Of a DNA stretch of 64,000 bases, positions 1 to 12,330 are shown in pieces (position 1 is the first letter of the stretch; each line of letters starts with the position of its first letter). Location of the stretch: assembly GCF_018139145.2 (NCBI RefSeq), contig NC_059500.1, positions 35,507,437-35,571,436 of the forward strand. The letters run 5' to 3'. The DNA comes from Gymnogyps californianus. Lineage: Eukaryota; Chordata; Aves; Accipitriformes; Cathartidae. Both the position numbers and the translations under genes were made by a program. The notes beneath the pieces were generated by a model. The model was not told the origin of the DNA and made no database searches. It saw only the letters and a program-made list of their open reading frames with translations.

Positions 1-3000
1 TGTGGCAAGGATATATGTTCTTCAAAGCTGACTTATGCAGTCTATGAATCTCCTTCTTTGTCATTATCATTTAATTTTACTTTTGCCATTTTGTAGACCT
101 TTTCCTGGAAAGGGATTTATGCCAATTAAGGACTCCATCTGTTATTGTTCTTTTCTCAGACTCCTATTAGCAATTGTAAGCATGCAAGAATTGCAGTGCC
201 AGATACTCAATGCTGACTTCTCTTTCAATTTCGGCATGAGCTGTGAAATTTAGATTCTTTCACAGGTTTTGGAGGGAGGGCTTAGATTTTTTGTATACTT
301 ATTTTTGTGCAGAAGAGGAGAAAAATTGGAGGGAGAAATACATATAAGTGCAGCTTGTTTTGTTTCCTTTATATGCACAATAATTTTTTTTTCTGTTCAT
401 TTATTATATTTAGATTGACATGTCCTGTTTGTGTGTTCAAGTTTACTACTGCTTCTCTCTGTTACGAAGACTGGTATATGTTGTGTTAGTGAGGCAAGTA
501 TAGGGAGAAAATGGAGTTCATTTACCTTGTGTTATAACTAAGATTTCTGGCATTAGCAGTTTGACTGGCTTTTAGTTTTATTGGAGATAGATATACAGAG
601 AATTTTCTTTTTCAAGAAATAAAGTAATTTACTTTTCATTTTTTTCCAAGTAGGAGAAAATGCAAATAATATATAATTTCATTTGATAAATAAAATGAAA
701 ATAAATATTTTTAGAATATGTTTCAGGTATGACTTCCGTTATACTAGGAGGCATTTTAATAGGCTTTTCTAATGATTTTTTTTTCTGAAAAGTCATACTG
801 GCAAAAATGATGTCTCTGCTGTATTGCATAGTCATGGATACTCATGGATAGCCAAGTAACTGAGCAGAGCACTTAATAACCTATTATCTGTACAGTGCTT
901 ACTTTATCAAACGAGTGAGGGTAGGTATTTCAGATTAATATATACAAGACAGAATACAGAGACAGAGCAGAGAAAAACAGACTAGCCAAGAATGACAAGG
1001 TCGAAGGCAATATATCAGTCGGTTGGCTTTCTGTGTCATAGTGGTTTTAAATATTTGAGAAGCCATTCCAAGAGTAATACACAGTTCTTTGTTTTGTTTT
1101 AGATCTTTGACCAGATCTTATCTACATTCATAGAGCTGGACTGTAAATCACCAAGTCCCTTTCATGTTGGCTGCTTTGTAGAAAACCTAAGAGGCAGTAA
1201 GTAGTGGATGTAGTGGAAGATCCAGAGAAGCTTTTTCCGAGTGTATTCTTAATTTCAGGTCTAGCGATAGAAAGTGCAGCACATGCAAATAACCACTCCA
1301 GTCTTTTCAAAGATGCATTTCTTCAGTGCCACAGCACACGGCTAATGGTTAGGTTGTGGTTAGCGTCTCACTTGGTGCTTTGAACAGAATTCCCTAAGTA
1401 TTTTCCCAAAGCATGGGAACATGCATACATACCAGGAAAAATAACCTCCCATATCTTTAGTAACACAGTAACTGCTACCTAATGCAGGTAGTCTGCCAAG
1501 ATTTAAAAATTTGGCTGTGGTTGAATTTTGTTATAGGGAGACGTAGATTCTCACATACCCCCAAAGAGTGAGGAGGAAACAGCTAGATGCTCACAAAAGA
1601 AATATGGTGTAAATAACAAACGTTTTGAAAAGGTAAGTGCTGAGAAAGTAATGCCTGATAGTACTAGAGAAGAAAGGCTCTGTTTTCATGAAACTTGTGG
1701 CAGATATAACAAACTTTCCTGGCCTTTGGTACCGTAATAGATCACCTCTGACCACTTTAATGATGGCATCTCTGTGACCACTAGCAAAGATAGCTAGTGA
1801 TTGCTAATTTTTATGGTAGTCTTTTGTCATGTAGATGTTATTTACTATAAATGAGGCTGAGCCCCCAGGCAACCATCAGACAACTATTTCTGTTGCTGTG
1901 AAGCTTTGTCAGGTTAAACTTAAACAACTGGGCTTATTTCATAACAGAAAATCTATGCTTTTAATGGGAAACAAACTGTTGGCCTCATATTAACGTTGAC
2001 TAGTGTGGGCAGCAAAATGGTCAAACGAGTGAGAAGAAATAATACACTCTGCTTTGAAGTCGTCTTGCCAGCCAAATGTCTTGTATGGTAGTGAGTTTCC
2101 CTCTTCCACCCTGCTTAACTGGGCATCACTCCTAGAGCTTGGCTTCTTTTCATCTTGACTTGAGCCCCTGATCTGTCTGTGCTGAGTTCAAACTGCCACC
2201 TTCTCCATTTCTGGCAGCTCCCTCTCTGAATCAGCTGCTGTGCCAAATACTGCAGGTCACAGCCTGCGCAGTAGCGCAGAATGAGCTGGTAATTATCTGC
2301 TGGGCTCTGTACCAGCCAGACCTGGGAAATTCACATAGTGCAGGGAAAGTGGTTTGACTACACGTGCAAGCAAGGATGGAAAGATTTGATTCCGCTTCTT
2401 TTTTAATACCAGAGGAAAACCAGTTAATATTTTAAGATATACCCAGTATTGAGAATAAACAAGAGAATTTGCAGTGAAAAAGTTGCCCGTTAAGCTTAGC
2501 AGTTTTCTGTCTTTCCATTGCACAGTAAGTGCCAACTATGCATACGTTGCTTCCATGTACATGACACAACATGAAACACTTCCATTGAAGCTTCGTTACC
2601 AAGAAAAGTCTTAGATTCCTACAAGTACCTAAAATCATGTCATTTCTTGATGTTATTCTCTCCTATAACGGCTGCTTTGATTGCTCTGTATACAGATGTA
2701 GTCTGGTTCTAGCATCCTGTCCTGCTTCTTAGACTTAGCAGTCTTTTTCTGTACTTTGGAGCTAATGCAGTTTTAAAGCTGTCCATAACTAACATGAAGG
2801 AAGGCAACTGCTTATACACTTGGAACAATTTATTTGGCAATTGCTCACACTTGCTACAGAAAGTTCATATGTGAGGACATTTAGATTGGCACGGTTGGCT
2901 TTTGCTTGCAAAACTTTATGGTAATGTATAACACAAGTAAGTAATACCTGTGCAAATATTTGCTTAAGGATAATGAAAACCACAGCTGTCCACTTTGATT

Positions 3001-6000
3001 AAGTAAACAGTGGTTGCAAGGGAATGTATCAAAGTAACATTTGGATCTGAGCAGAATACCTGCTATGTATATTTTGAAATGTTGAAACATAGTAAAATGC
3101 ATGAAAACAGAATACAAGTATGTCCCAATTTTAATTCTTGCTATGAAGAACATTCTTCTTCCCTAAAACACAATCTTTTTGAGTCCCAAAGCTGAGGGAT
3201 CTGCATTATGGCTCAGAAGCGTTAGGAATGAAGACCAGCATGTTTGGCAGTTGCTTGGAGTAGCTGTTGGCTTTTGTGGGCTTTGCACTTCAGGGGTGGA
3301 ACCAACCAATTTTCCAGCAGTAAATGCTGCTGGTTCCACGCAGCTTGTTCCACTCCCATCTATGATTATGACTGCAATAGTTTACTCACAGATGTGAGCT
3401 TTTTGTTGCATTTGTTAAAAATGAGAGGCTATTGCTTCAAGTGAGTGCTTTTCTGAAATCACGTCTATGAAATCTCAGCTGTGGTTGTATGTGACTTTCA
3501 GACAAGATTTGTTCAATACATAAGTAAGAATTTGAGATCATGACTCAGTGCCACGAGTTAACCTTTCAATCTAAAATTAGGTTGTGTGTGTTGTTTCTCA
3601 CTTACATGTCATGAAAGCAAGTGTTTACAGCCACAGTATGATGTAGAAGCAAAACTCACCCACGTGATGAACAAAAAACTATGATGTCAGTCCTGCCGTC
3701 ACAGTAACAAAAAGGTGGGAAAGTTTGTAGTTTGCAAAATAGGAGTTTATACATGCAAGATTCAGTGCTCTTTGGTGGGAAAATGCAACTTTGAAAGTGC
3801 ACTGCACTTTGCGCAAGTGTTGCTTTCAGGACTCATTAAAATGGCAGTGTGGCAGCCTTGAACGTTGCTGCTGAAACGAAATCGTAATAAAATGGTTAAG
3901 GCTGATCTTGTGATTAGCATCAGTTACAATCATTGAACTAGATAATGAGGAATGATAGTGGGAGCTCAGGAAATCCCTGCCTGGCTTGGAGAAATATGTA
4001 GCAGTTGGGTGGAAACTGCCAAGTGCTTTGAGCCTGCCTGCTGGTGAGTGCATGCCCGGGCTCTCCTCTGCATCACTGGGTTAGGAAAGCTGCTCTTTGC
4101 TTTGTGTGCAGGCAGGCATAGCAGAAAGGGGCTCCTGTGCATCATTATGTCATTTGGAAGTGGCCATGTTGGCTAGTGTCAGTGGGACAGTGACCAGGTT
4201 TTCATTTAGTTCTTTCACTGTCCACCCACTGAAAACGGCATGTATCCACATCTGGAAGCACTCTGCTCACTCTATTTTCCACCTCAGGGCTCTACTCTTT
4301 TTTTTATTATTGTTTTTGAGAAGAGTTTAAGCAAATAATATCCCATCTCTTTTCATGCAGAAAAGTGTTGCTTGGCTCTGTTAATTAAAGACAAATAACA
4401 AAGAGCAACTGTATCAAAGTCCACTTATGCATCTGAGCTATTTTTTTTTTCCCCTGTAGCAGCAATGGTAGTTTAAAAAACAGGAGAAAGAGAAATGGGA
4501 GTTTCTTTCAGAGCAGACAACCATTATGACTTCACTGTATGCATTCAGTTGTAATCCAAGAAGTTAAACAGATTCTGCAGTAGGAAGAAAAAGATTTTTC
4601 CTATCTAGACTGGACAAGCAGCTCGTTAGCAGAAATATTGTGTGGTTTAGATATTTACTCTCAAATAAAGAAATACAAATATTATTTAAACTTTATTATT
4701 AATGTTGTTTAAATAAATAACTCCATGCTGTGAAAATGTAGAAAAGCCTACCAAAATGAATCAATAACATATATTTCAAACTTTCAATTAGAATAACTGG
4801 TTTGCATTTTTCAGTGGCTAAAATATGGATCAAGTGTTAGTTTCCTTTACATCCTGGCGTCCTTTCTTGTCTTTGTCCTCCATTTTCTACACCCACACGC
4901 AAATGTGCACACGTGAACGCACACACACACTCTCACACAATGATGTTTAGTCACCAACAATATTTTATCTGGTCACAAGTGCTGGGAGTGCTCACTTGTG
5001 ACTTGCCTGGCCACAACACCTGCACAGTGACTTGCTCCCTCCATACTTGCTCCACGGCCATCAGTACAAGCTGAACTGTTAGTGGGGGAGAGGAATTACT
5101 CTTTTTATGTGTATATAGACCGTAACTAATTACTTATTATAAAGAGAACTTTGAGCAGAAAATTAAGACTTTTAAGCACTTGATCTAGAAACCAAGATAG
5201 TTTGTGTTAAAAAGAAATGTGCCCTCTTTAAGAATTGAATCTGGTGTATTTAACTTTATGCCAACTGGTCATGAGCAACACCTATAGTAAGAAATAATTT
5301 TGAATAATGAGCAGCTGCTTCTCTTTGAACACTGTATTTGGTATTACATATTAGCAGCGTAACTTTGTAAAATCATGTTCTAATATGACTTAGTGGAGAC
5401 AAGTCCCAAGTGGGTGGGTAGAGCTCCAGATAGCTAGAAGCATACTTTTCTATCTACTTGGGTCTTTTAAAAAATTGTGATGCTTGGTGATAGGAAAGAA
5501 CATGAGCACCTATTTAATGAGTTTATTTAAGGATGAGTATTGCTCTATCATTGGTTCATTTCCCAGCCTTGGTTTCTTAGAATATTCATAACCCAGGCCT
5601 CCTGCCTGGGTGCCCAGGTTTCTCAAATTAGTGTTTAGTATCAGGTACTGGGGTTTGAGAATTAATTATTCATTGGTCTCCACTGTATCTTTTCTGTGAG
5701 GAAGATGGTTATAATACTTACCCATAAATACTTTTATCATTCAAAAAGTGCTCTGATTAATACGAACGTGCTATTTACTCTCACTATTTTCCAGAGAGCG
5801 AAGTGGCTGGCTGTAACTGCCCTACCTTCCAAGACTGGTGCTGCAATTCCTGCTTTTGAAACACAATTAGAGAGTGAAAACTAAGCAAAGTGTAGGAAGG
5901 GTTTTTTACGCTTACAGTAGTTCCACTGCCTGTAGTTGTCAACCCAGTCAGAATAACCATTAGGATAGGTAATAGCAGCTTCTACTATATTCTGTTACAC

Positions 6001-9000
6001 TCAGTTGTGATCTGTGCTGTTTTTATATTACCACCTAGACTGAGGGAGATTAATGTTGTAGTTTTGTTTCAAATATAGGAAAGCATTTAAGAGTGTGCTT
6101 AGAAATAAGCCTATTTTTAAGTGTCTGTCTGACTAGAGGTGTTTTTCTGAATTGGAGTCTTAAAGATTTCAGCCTAAGGCTGCAAACAGGACTGGCATTT
6201 TTGGATTTTAAATTATTTTTCAGAAAAAAAGAGCACTGTGAAAATCACTGTTTATCCCAGTTGATGGAGTGTTATACTCATAAATCATGATTATTTTCAA
6301 CCTTTTGGTTGAGACTATTTTGTTTTCGCAGCCAGAAGCAGTAAAATAATCAATCATGTAATAATGCCATGGATAATTATCATGTTGCTTGGTGTTCTTT
6401 GAGCTACTGCAGGTGTGTTCAGAGCCTCTATTGGTTGTGTTTAAACTGTGATTTTACAGCTGAGGTGGTGAAGAGCTTTGGAATGTACCCACAATTGCTT
6501 TACTTTTTTTTACTTTTTTTTTTTTTTAGCATAATCCATTACCAACAAAGACTATTTGTTATGAAATCCAGAATGACTTGTGTTTTTTCTATGGTTCAAG
6601 GCTTTTATATGTTTCTCGGTATATTGACTTGGACTGCTCAACATATAGTTGTACAGAAAAGCTATGTTTGTGATAGCTAGTAGACTTAGTTCTATTGTTG
6701 TTAAATTAGAAATGACATTGAAATGCATTTGTGGTTTAAAAAGCCTCAAGTATTTTATGCTGCAAATGCAGTGGATTTTATTCTTATTTATTAAACATTC
6801 AGAACAGTTTTACTGGCATAATTACATCTTAATTTGTTTCCAAATAGTGCTTTAATTTTTGCCTTTCTTTACTAGGAGCAAAGCTAGCGCTCTGCAGTGA
6901 CTGTAGGGTTTCTCTGCCGCAGTGTGCAGGAATAAGGTTTAACTCTGGAATTCTGTGATCAGTTGAAAGTGGCATAAATCACCACAGTCGTCAAAAAACT
7001 CCCTCTCGCCTTTTCTCTGCCCCAGCTTCTTGCTTCCATGCTGCTCCCTTCCTTGTGCTGACTCAAACACTCAGGCAGCTGCACTGGGAACCACATCAGG
7101 GAGCTAACCTTTCCCCCTCTCAGCCCCTGGGCAACTGAGGTACAAAAGATTAAGGGATGTTTACTGCAGACATGAGATTTGGGTGCCCATGTGCTTTTGA
7201 AAATCCTGGTAGACATCTGTCTGCATCTTTTGGCATCAAATGCTTTTAGCAATCTGGCCTAAGGTGACTTGGCCAGGACTTTGCAGGAAGTCCTAAGAAC
7301 TGAAAATAGGATTTGGATATTCCTTCATGCAGGCTGGGTTCCTGTTTAGTGATCTCCGCTCTGTGTTGTAAAAGAAGAGAAGCTAGACTTCATTGTAACT
7401 TTATCAAAAGAGTGTTTTGGCTGTGAATTAATAGAATCATTTGTAATTCAAAGCTTATCAGCTTCAGAACTTGGTTGTGCACTGAAAATGGTGACTTAAA
7501 ATGAGTATCTTCTTTTCCATGGGTGCTGTTTGTTTTACTGTAATGTTGCGACAGCTGTTAATGAGGGTTTCTCTGTGAATAAAATCTGAATAAATCTTTA
7601 GCTTTGGTTTGTCTCACTAACATTTCTGAACTCTCATTTTAAGTGGCAAATATGAGTTGCAGGAGGAAGAATCTAAGTTATTTAATAGCTAAGCTCAATG
7701 ATGAGGGTTGTATAATGAAAGGGTAAAGATTGACAGTGCAATTGAAAATGCAGCTGTGTGTGGTTAATGTAAAATATGCATTAACAGTATGAGGCATTAA
7801 AATAAATCAAAGTATTCATTGAAGTCTGTGTTTGAATCCCTGGTAATAATACTTTAAATGACTTATCTGATTTTGTTCTTTTCACACTGACTTCATAGTA
7901 CTTGGTGAGGTGCCTGGCTGATGACTAAGAAGATAAACTGCATCCTCAGTATACTTTTTTCCATTTTGGAGGTTCATTGCAGCGCTGTGTGGAAATCGAT
8001 AATCATTCCTTCTCTGCAGTTTTGTGCTGATGGCCAGATGATTTCTTCTACTGTGTTTTTGGGTGGTTTGATGGTAGATTAATAAGGACTGTTTTATTAA
8101 ATGAGGAAGTTCCTTCAGGAACCTTGTGAAATTTGTAAAGCAGCTTTTTCATCATGCACTTGACTACTAGTTTTCCAAAACCGACAACTAGTCTATCTTG
8201 GACCAGTCTGTGAACACAAACTTTCACAGTAACAGAGATTAATGCAATATGCAGATTCCCTCTTTATGCATTTAACTGACAAAAGGATGTCAAAGTATAG
8301 GATTTCGAGTCTCTGTTAAGATGTGTTTGAGAAATGAGGTCTCACTGTGCAGAATGAAGGTGGTTTAACATTTGTGTGTGTTTGGAATTGTATTTTAAAT
8401 CAATGATAATTTTTCTGTCCAAAACAAATACTGAAGCCCTTTTCATTGCTACAGATCATAAACCTCAGATCTGCCTTTGTCCCCTAGTGTAGTTCCTACA
8501 TTTTGCAACAAAGTGTTTTTCCTGATACTTACTGAAATGAAACCATTTCAATATAGCTATTAGGTAAAATATAAAAAAAACTAAAGAAGGGAAAATTCAC
8601 ACTATTGGAACAAGAGATTTGCTTCAATAAGGAATGCTTATAAATTGTGGGAATTTATTCTGTATAACTCAACCCTGGCTCTTGTAAAAGGTTTCTTGTC
8701 TGTGTTTTCTACCAGCTTTCTGAAGGTTCTGTGACTTGCAGGCTGGTGTTGGTTTTACTTTAAATACACTTATTTAATGTTATTTTGATGTTATACCAGA
8801 GCAGGCTTAGAAAAGCTTACTCCCTTTCTAATGGTCTCATAGCGAGAACTTTTTATTACTATGATATTAGCTGCAAGTAATTTTAAAGAATTTTGGATGG
8901 CTAAAGAATAAATTTAAATTAACTAGTTAACATACTATCCTGTGAATAGTATGGTTTGTGAGCTGATAGCAAGCTAAGAAGTGCCTGTTTTTCAGACTTC

Positions 9001-9689
9001 ACCGTTGTCCAAGTAGAGCAACTGCAACAAAAAGTGCAGGTTATGTCACCCACCTTCAGCTATTTTTATGTGAAGCTGCAGCAGTTAAGCAACATGTGCT
9101 GTGGAGGTTCTAATCTGCCATCACTATGAAAGGGGCACACTGATTTTATGCTACAAACTGCATCTTTTGTAGACTATTCACCACCCTTTACAGGTCTGCC
9201 AAGCCCACTCTGCAATTGGTTGCCAGGGGCTGCAGATGTTGGAAAAGAGAAATTTCAATGAAAGGCCCTGATTCAGCAACCCAAGCAGCCTGCCTCCCCC
9301 AGCCAAAGTAATCAGATTGGCAGCTGAATCAAAGGGTACAGTGGGCCCTTTGTTTGGGAGCTCCAGAGGTTAGTAATTGACAGAAGGTCAACAAAGTTTT
9401 ATGAAGAAAAGAACAGAATATTAGAGGGTATTAGGCTGGAGAGAGAGAGTTTGGGAGTTTTATGTTATTGGAAGAAAGTTAGAACTTGAGTCAAAGGTTA
9501 CAGTCGCAGGAAGCAAAGGTTGCATATAGCTGTTTAAATCTGAAAATAGTTTCAGCTCCAGAAACAGGACGGCTGAACAAAAATCTGCAGTTTCCCTAAT
9601 TGTAGCTATGTGCAATTGTTAGTGTTGAAGGATTTATTTGTAAGCTTTGGGATTTAACATACAATGGTAGAAGGATGGTTGTTTTCCTC

Positions 9690-10450
9690 ATAGAATCATG
9701 AAACTGGAAAAGATCTTAAGAGGTCCTGTTTCACCCTGGGAGAAGAAGCATTAGCTGTATCTGTGCAATATCATATGCAATAGATGCTTGCCTAATCTGC
9801 CACCCCAGAAAATTTCATTCACTGAGACCTGTGTGTTTGAAGAATGCTCGCTCTCAGTCCATGCCTAATCTCCTTCAGACTAAGCAGGTGTAGTAGTCAT
9901 TCATTTTTTCTTTTTGTTGGTCATATTTTGTCGACCATCCTCATGGCACTAGTGGTAGTATTTCAGTTTTACCCACATCCATCTTGGAATGGAATACAAA
10001 AAACTGGAGAAAGCATTCCAGGGCCTTACTAGCGTTGAGTAGACTGGAAGGATTACTACTGTTTATGTGTCCCAGTATGATGTTTGCCTTGTTTGCAATA
10101 GCTTGAGATTGTTGATTTATGTTCAATTCTAATCCATGTAAGCCAAGTCAATGTTGGCTTATATGTTGGTTATTACTCATCTCTCTGCTTTATTGTAAAT
10201 GCTTAAAAATAACCTCCTTGTTCCATTATTTTTCCAGGAATTGAAGTTAAGCTGATGGTCTATAATTCTCTGGCACTCCTTTTTACCCTTTTTAATAAAT
10301 AATAGGAACTATTTGTGCAATTCCCCATCTTTTAAGATCTCATCTGTGCTCTGCAAGAACTGAAAGACAGTTATTAACATTGCATGGCATTGCATCAGCC
10401 AGCCCTTAACTGCTCTAAATTAATCAGGCCCACTCTGGTTGAAAGTACCT
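9690..10450 (-). repeat. Decayed CR1/L3-like LINE fragment
   Basis: The left edge (about 9692-9730) resembles the antisense 3' end of CR1: 'atagaatcat', then a 'ctggaaaagatctta' block. Around 10040-10126 the minus strand reads INQQSQAIANKANIILG, which parallels the 'ISQQSTAAATKANLILG' stretch of the younger CR1 at 24.9 kb. Around 10240-10275 the minus strand reads ENYRP before drifting out of frame; this matches the NYRPVSLT motif of non-LTR reverse transcriptases. Indels and stops are frequent, so this is an old inactive copy. The outer limits are approximate. Confidence 0.6.
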
Positions 10451-11326
10451 GAGTTCGTTATTCTCTTCCTGTGTGAGGCGGAGGCCTTGGTTTGTTCCTG
10501 GTATCAATTATGATAACTGCCTCCTTGTGACTGGCTTTTTGATGAAGATTAATGCATTGTTTTGATGTCTGCTTATGGCCATGAGCATTTTGAAATCTGC
10601 TTATTGCAATTACCTCTCAAGTAATGAATGATCTGTGAACTCATAACCATTTCAGAGAGAGAAATTTAGCTCTTTTATGACAAATAGTGTATGCCCTGTG
10701 AGTTGACGTTGTGATCAGTTGGGCAATTTCGTTTTTGAATGTGTGAAAGGGCACTCCTGTCTCAATAATAGAGGATGTTTGCTTGTGTACTTTGTTGGTA
10801 ATTGGTGCCTAAAACGGAGCAGTGGGGCTACCTGTGCTGGACCTTGTCAGTAAGCAAATCTTCCTCATATTTTCAGGAGAAGGGAATTGACAAAAGAAGC
10901 AATAATTATTTATATTCAGTTTGGAAAAGGATTTTCTATACTGCTTGTTTTCTTGCTGCAGTTTGCTATAGTAAGTCAAAGGAACAGAATGTATTTTATA
11001 CATCAGAAATATGGAACACTGACTTTAAATATGGTTTCTCTTTTGGATTTGGGATTTTCCTTATGTTGAAATAGCTTCCTTTATTGCCCTGAAAAGTTAA
11101 GAAATCCTTTTTGTGTGGGTGAGCAGTTTAAAATAGGTACTATTTACAGCATCTGCATTTTACTTGACTCTGTGGTCCCTGAAAAGAGGGGTATTCCTGG
11201 GGATCTGACATGTGGCACATCTGGCACAGACATTGTCCGTACTGGCCATTGGCATTAAGGCTGAGTTCTGATTATGCTGAAGTCTTGTCTGGTCATGCAA
11301 TGTGCAAGGAGGACAGACACTGGTGA

Positions 11327-11358
11327 CCTTTTCTACCTGACACCTTTTCTACCTGACA
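11327..11358. repeat. 16-base tandem duplication
   Basis: The unit ccttttctacctgaca occurs twice back to back (11327-11342 and 11343-11358) with no mismatch. It is a simple local duplication in intron 1. Confidence 0.9.
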
Positions 11359-11689
11359 CTATCTCTGCAAATGTAAATTGGAGAAGTGGGTGTTCAGAAA
11401 TAAGCCGTGATACATTTGATGTCTGAGCAGAGAACATATGTGAGTTAAAATTGTGAGAGTAACCATACTGGAGCAGATGAGAGATCTATGCAACCCTGTG
11501 TCTTGGCTCTGATGGCAGCAAAAACGAGATGCTGAAGTAAAAGTGTAAGAAGAGGTCTGGCGTATATAGTACTACTTTATGCTGGGTATTTACCTAATCT
11601 CCAGCCATTTTGAGCTCAGGGACTTCCTTGCCCACATAGGATTTCTATGAATTAGTTAGGTCTGAATGGATTTTTCTTCATGAACTTGC

Positions 11690-12330
11690 CCAGTCTCACC
11701 TGTAGCCCATGTGAACTCTGCCCACAGCCTAACTACATCTTGTTTGAGAAAACTTTACCTTGTTTTAGCTTTGTTTTGCTGTTTTTCCCTCATGCTGCCA
11801 TTTTTTTTATCAAGACATTGGTCCATCCTCTCTAAGACTCTCATGACTCCATAGACCTTTACTGTCATTGACCTCAGCCATCTCCTTCCCAGAGCGACAA
11901 ATCCTAGCAGCTGTACAAAACCTGTTTTACAACTTTAATTATCCTCATTGCTCTTCTCTGAAACTCTTCCAACTCTTCTGAACCCTTTTTGAGATGAGAG
12001 GACCTCAACAGCATGCAATGTTCAGTGTATGAGAGCAAGCCATAGATTTACACAGCAGCATAATGATGCTTTCGGTTTTACTCTTTTATTAATTTCCTAG
12101 AAATACCCAATACTGTCTGGATTTGGTTTTCTTACTGCTTCTGAGAACTGAGCTCAATTCTGATGGAACTAACTATTCTGAGCCCAAGATCTTGGTCCTC
12201 AGTAGTCACAGTCAGTTCTGAACAAATGTCGTATTAAGAATAAGCTTCCTCCACGTGCACCTCTTTCCATTTGTCTCCGTTATGCTCAGTCAGGTCTGTC
12301 TTTACTCCTATTCCCTGTCTGCTTCACTTT
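11690..12330 (-). repeat. Decayed CR1/L3-like LINE fragment
   Basis: The minus strand across 11945-11990 reads SEELEEFQRRAMR. This corresponds to the 'RLESVQRRATK' region downstream of the reverse transcriptase in CR1-type LINEs, and the same region is seen in the younger copy at 24.7 kb. The flanking text on the + strand keeps the order expected of an antisense CR1/L3 element: a 'cattgctcttctctgaa' block, then 'gatttacacagcagcataatgatg', then an 'agatcttggtcctcagtag'-like block. No frame is open for long, so it is an ancient remnant. Ends are approximate. Confidence 0.55.

Noticed and set aside
6369..6680. 103-codon + frame in intron 1
   Set aside because: It is hydrophobic because it crosses a poly(T) run. 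No splice context and no resemblance to any protein.
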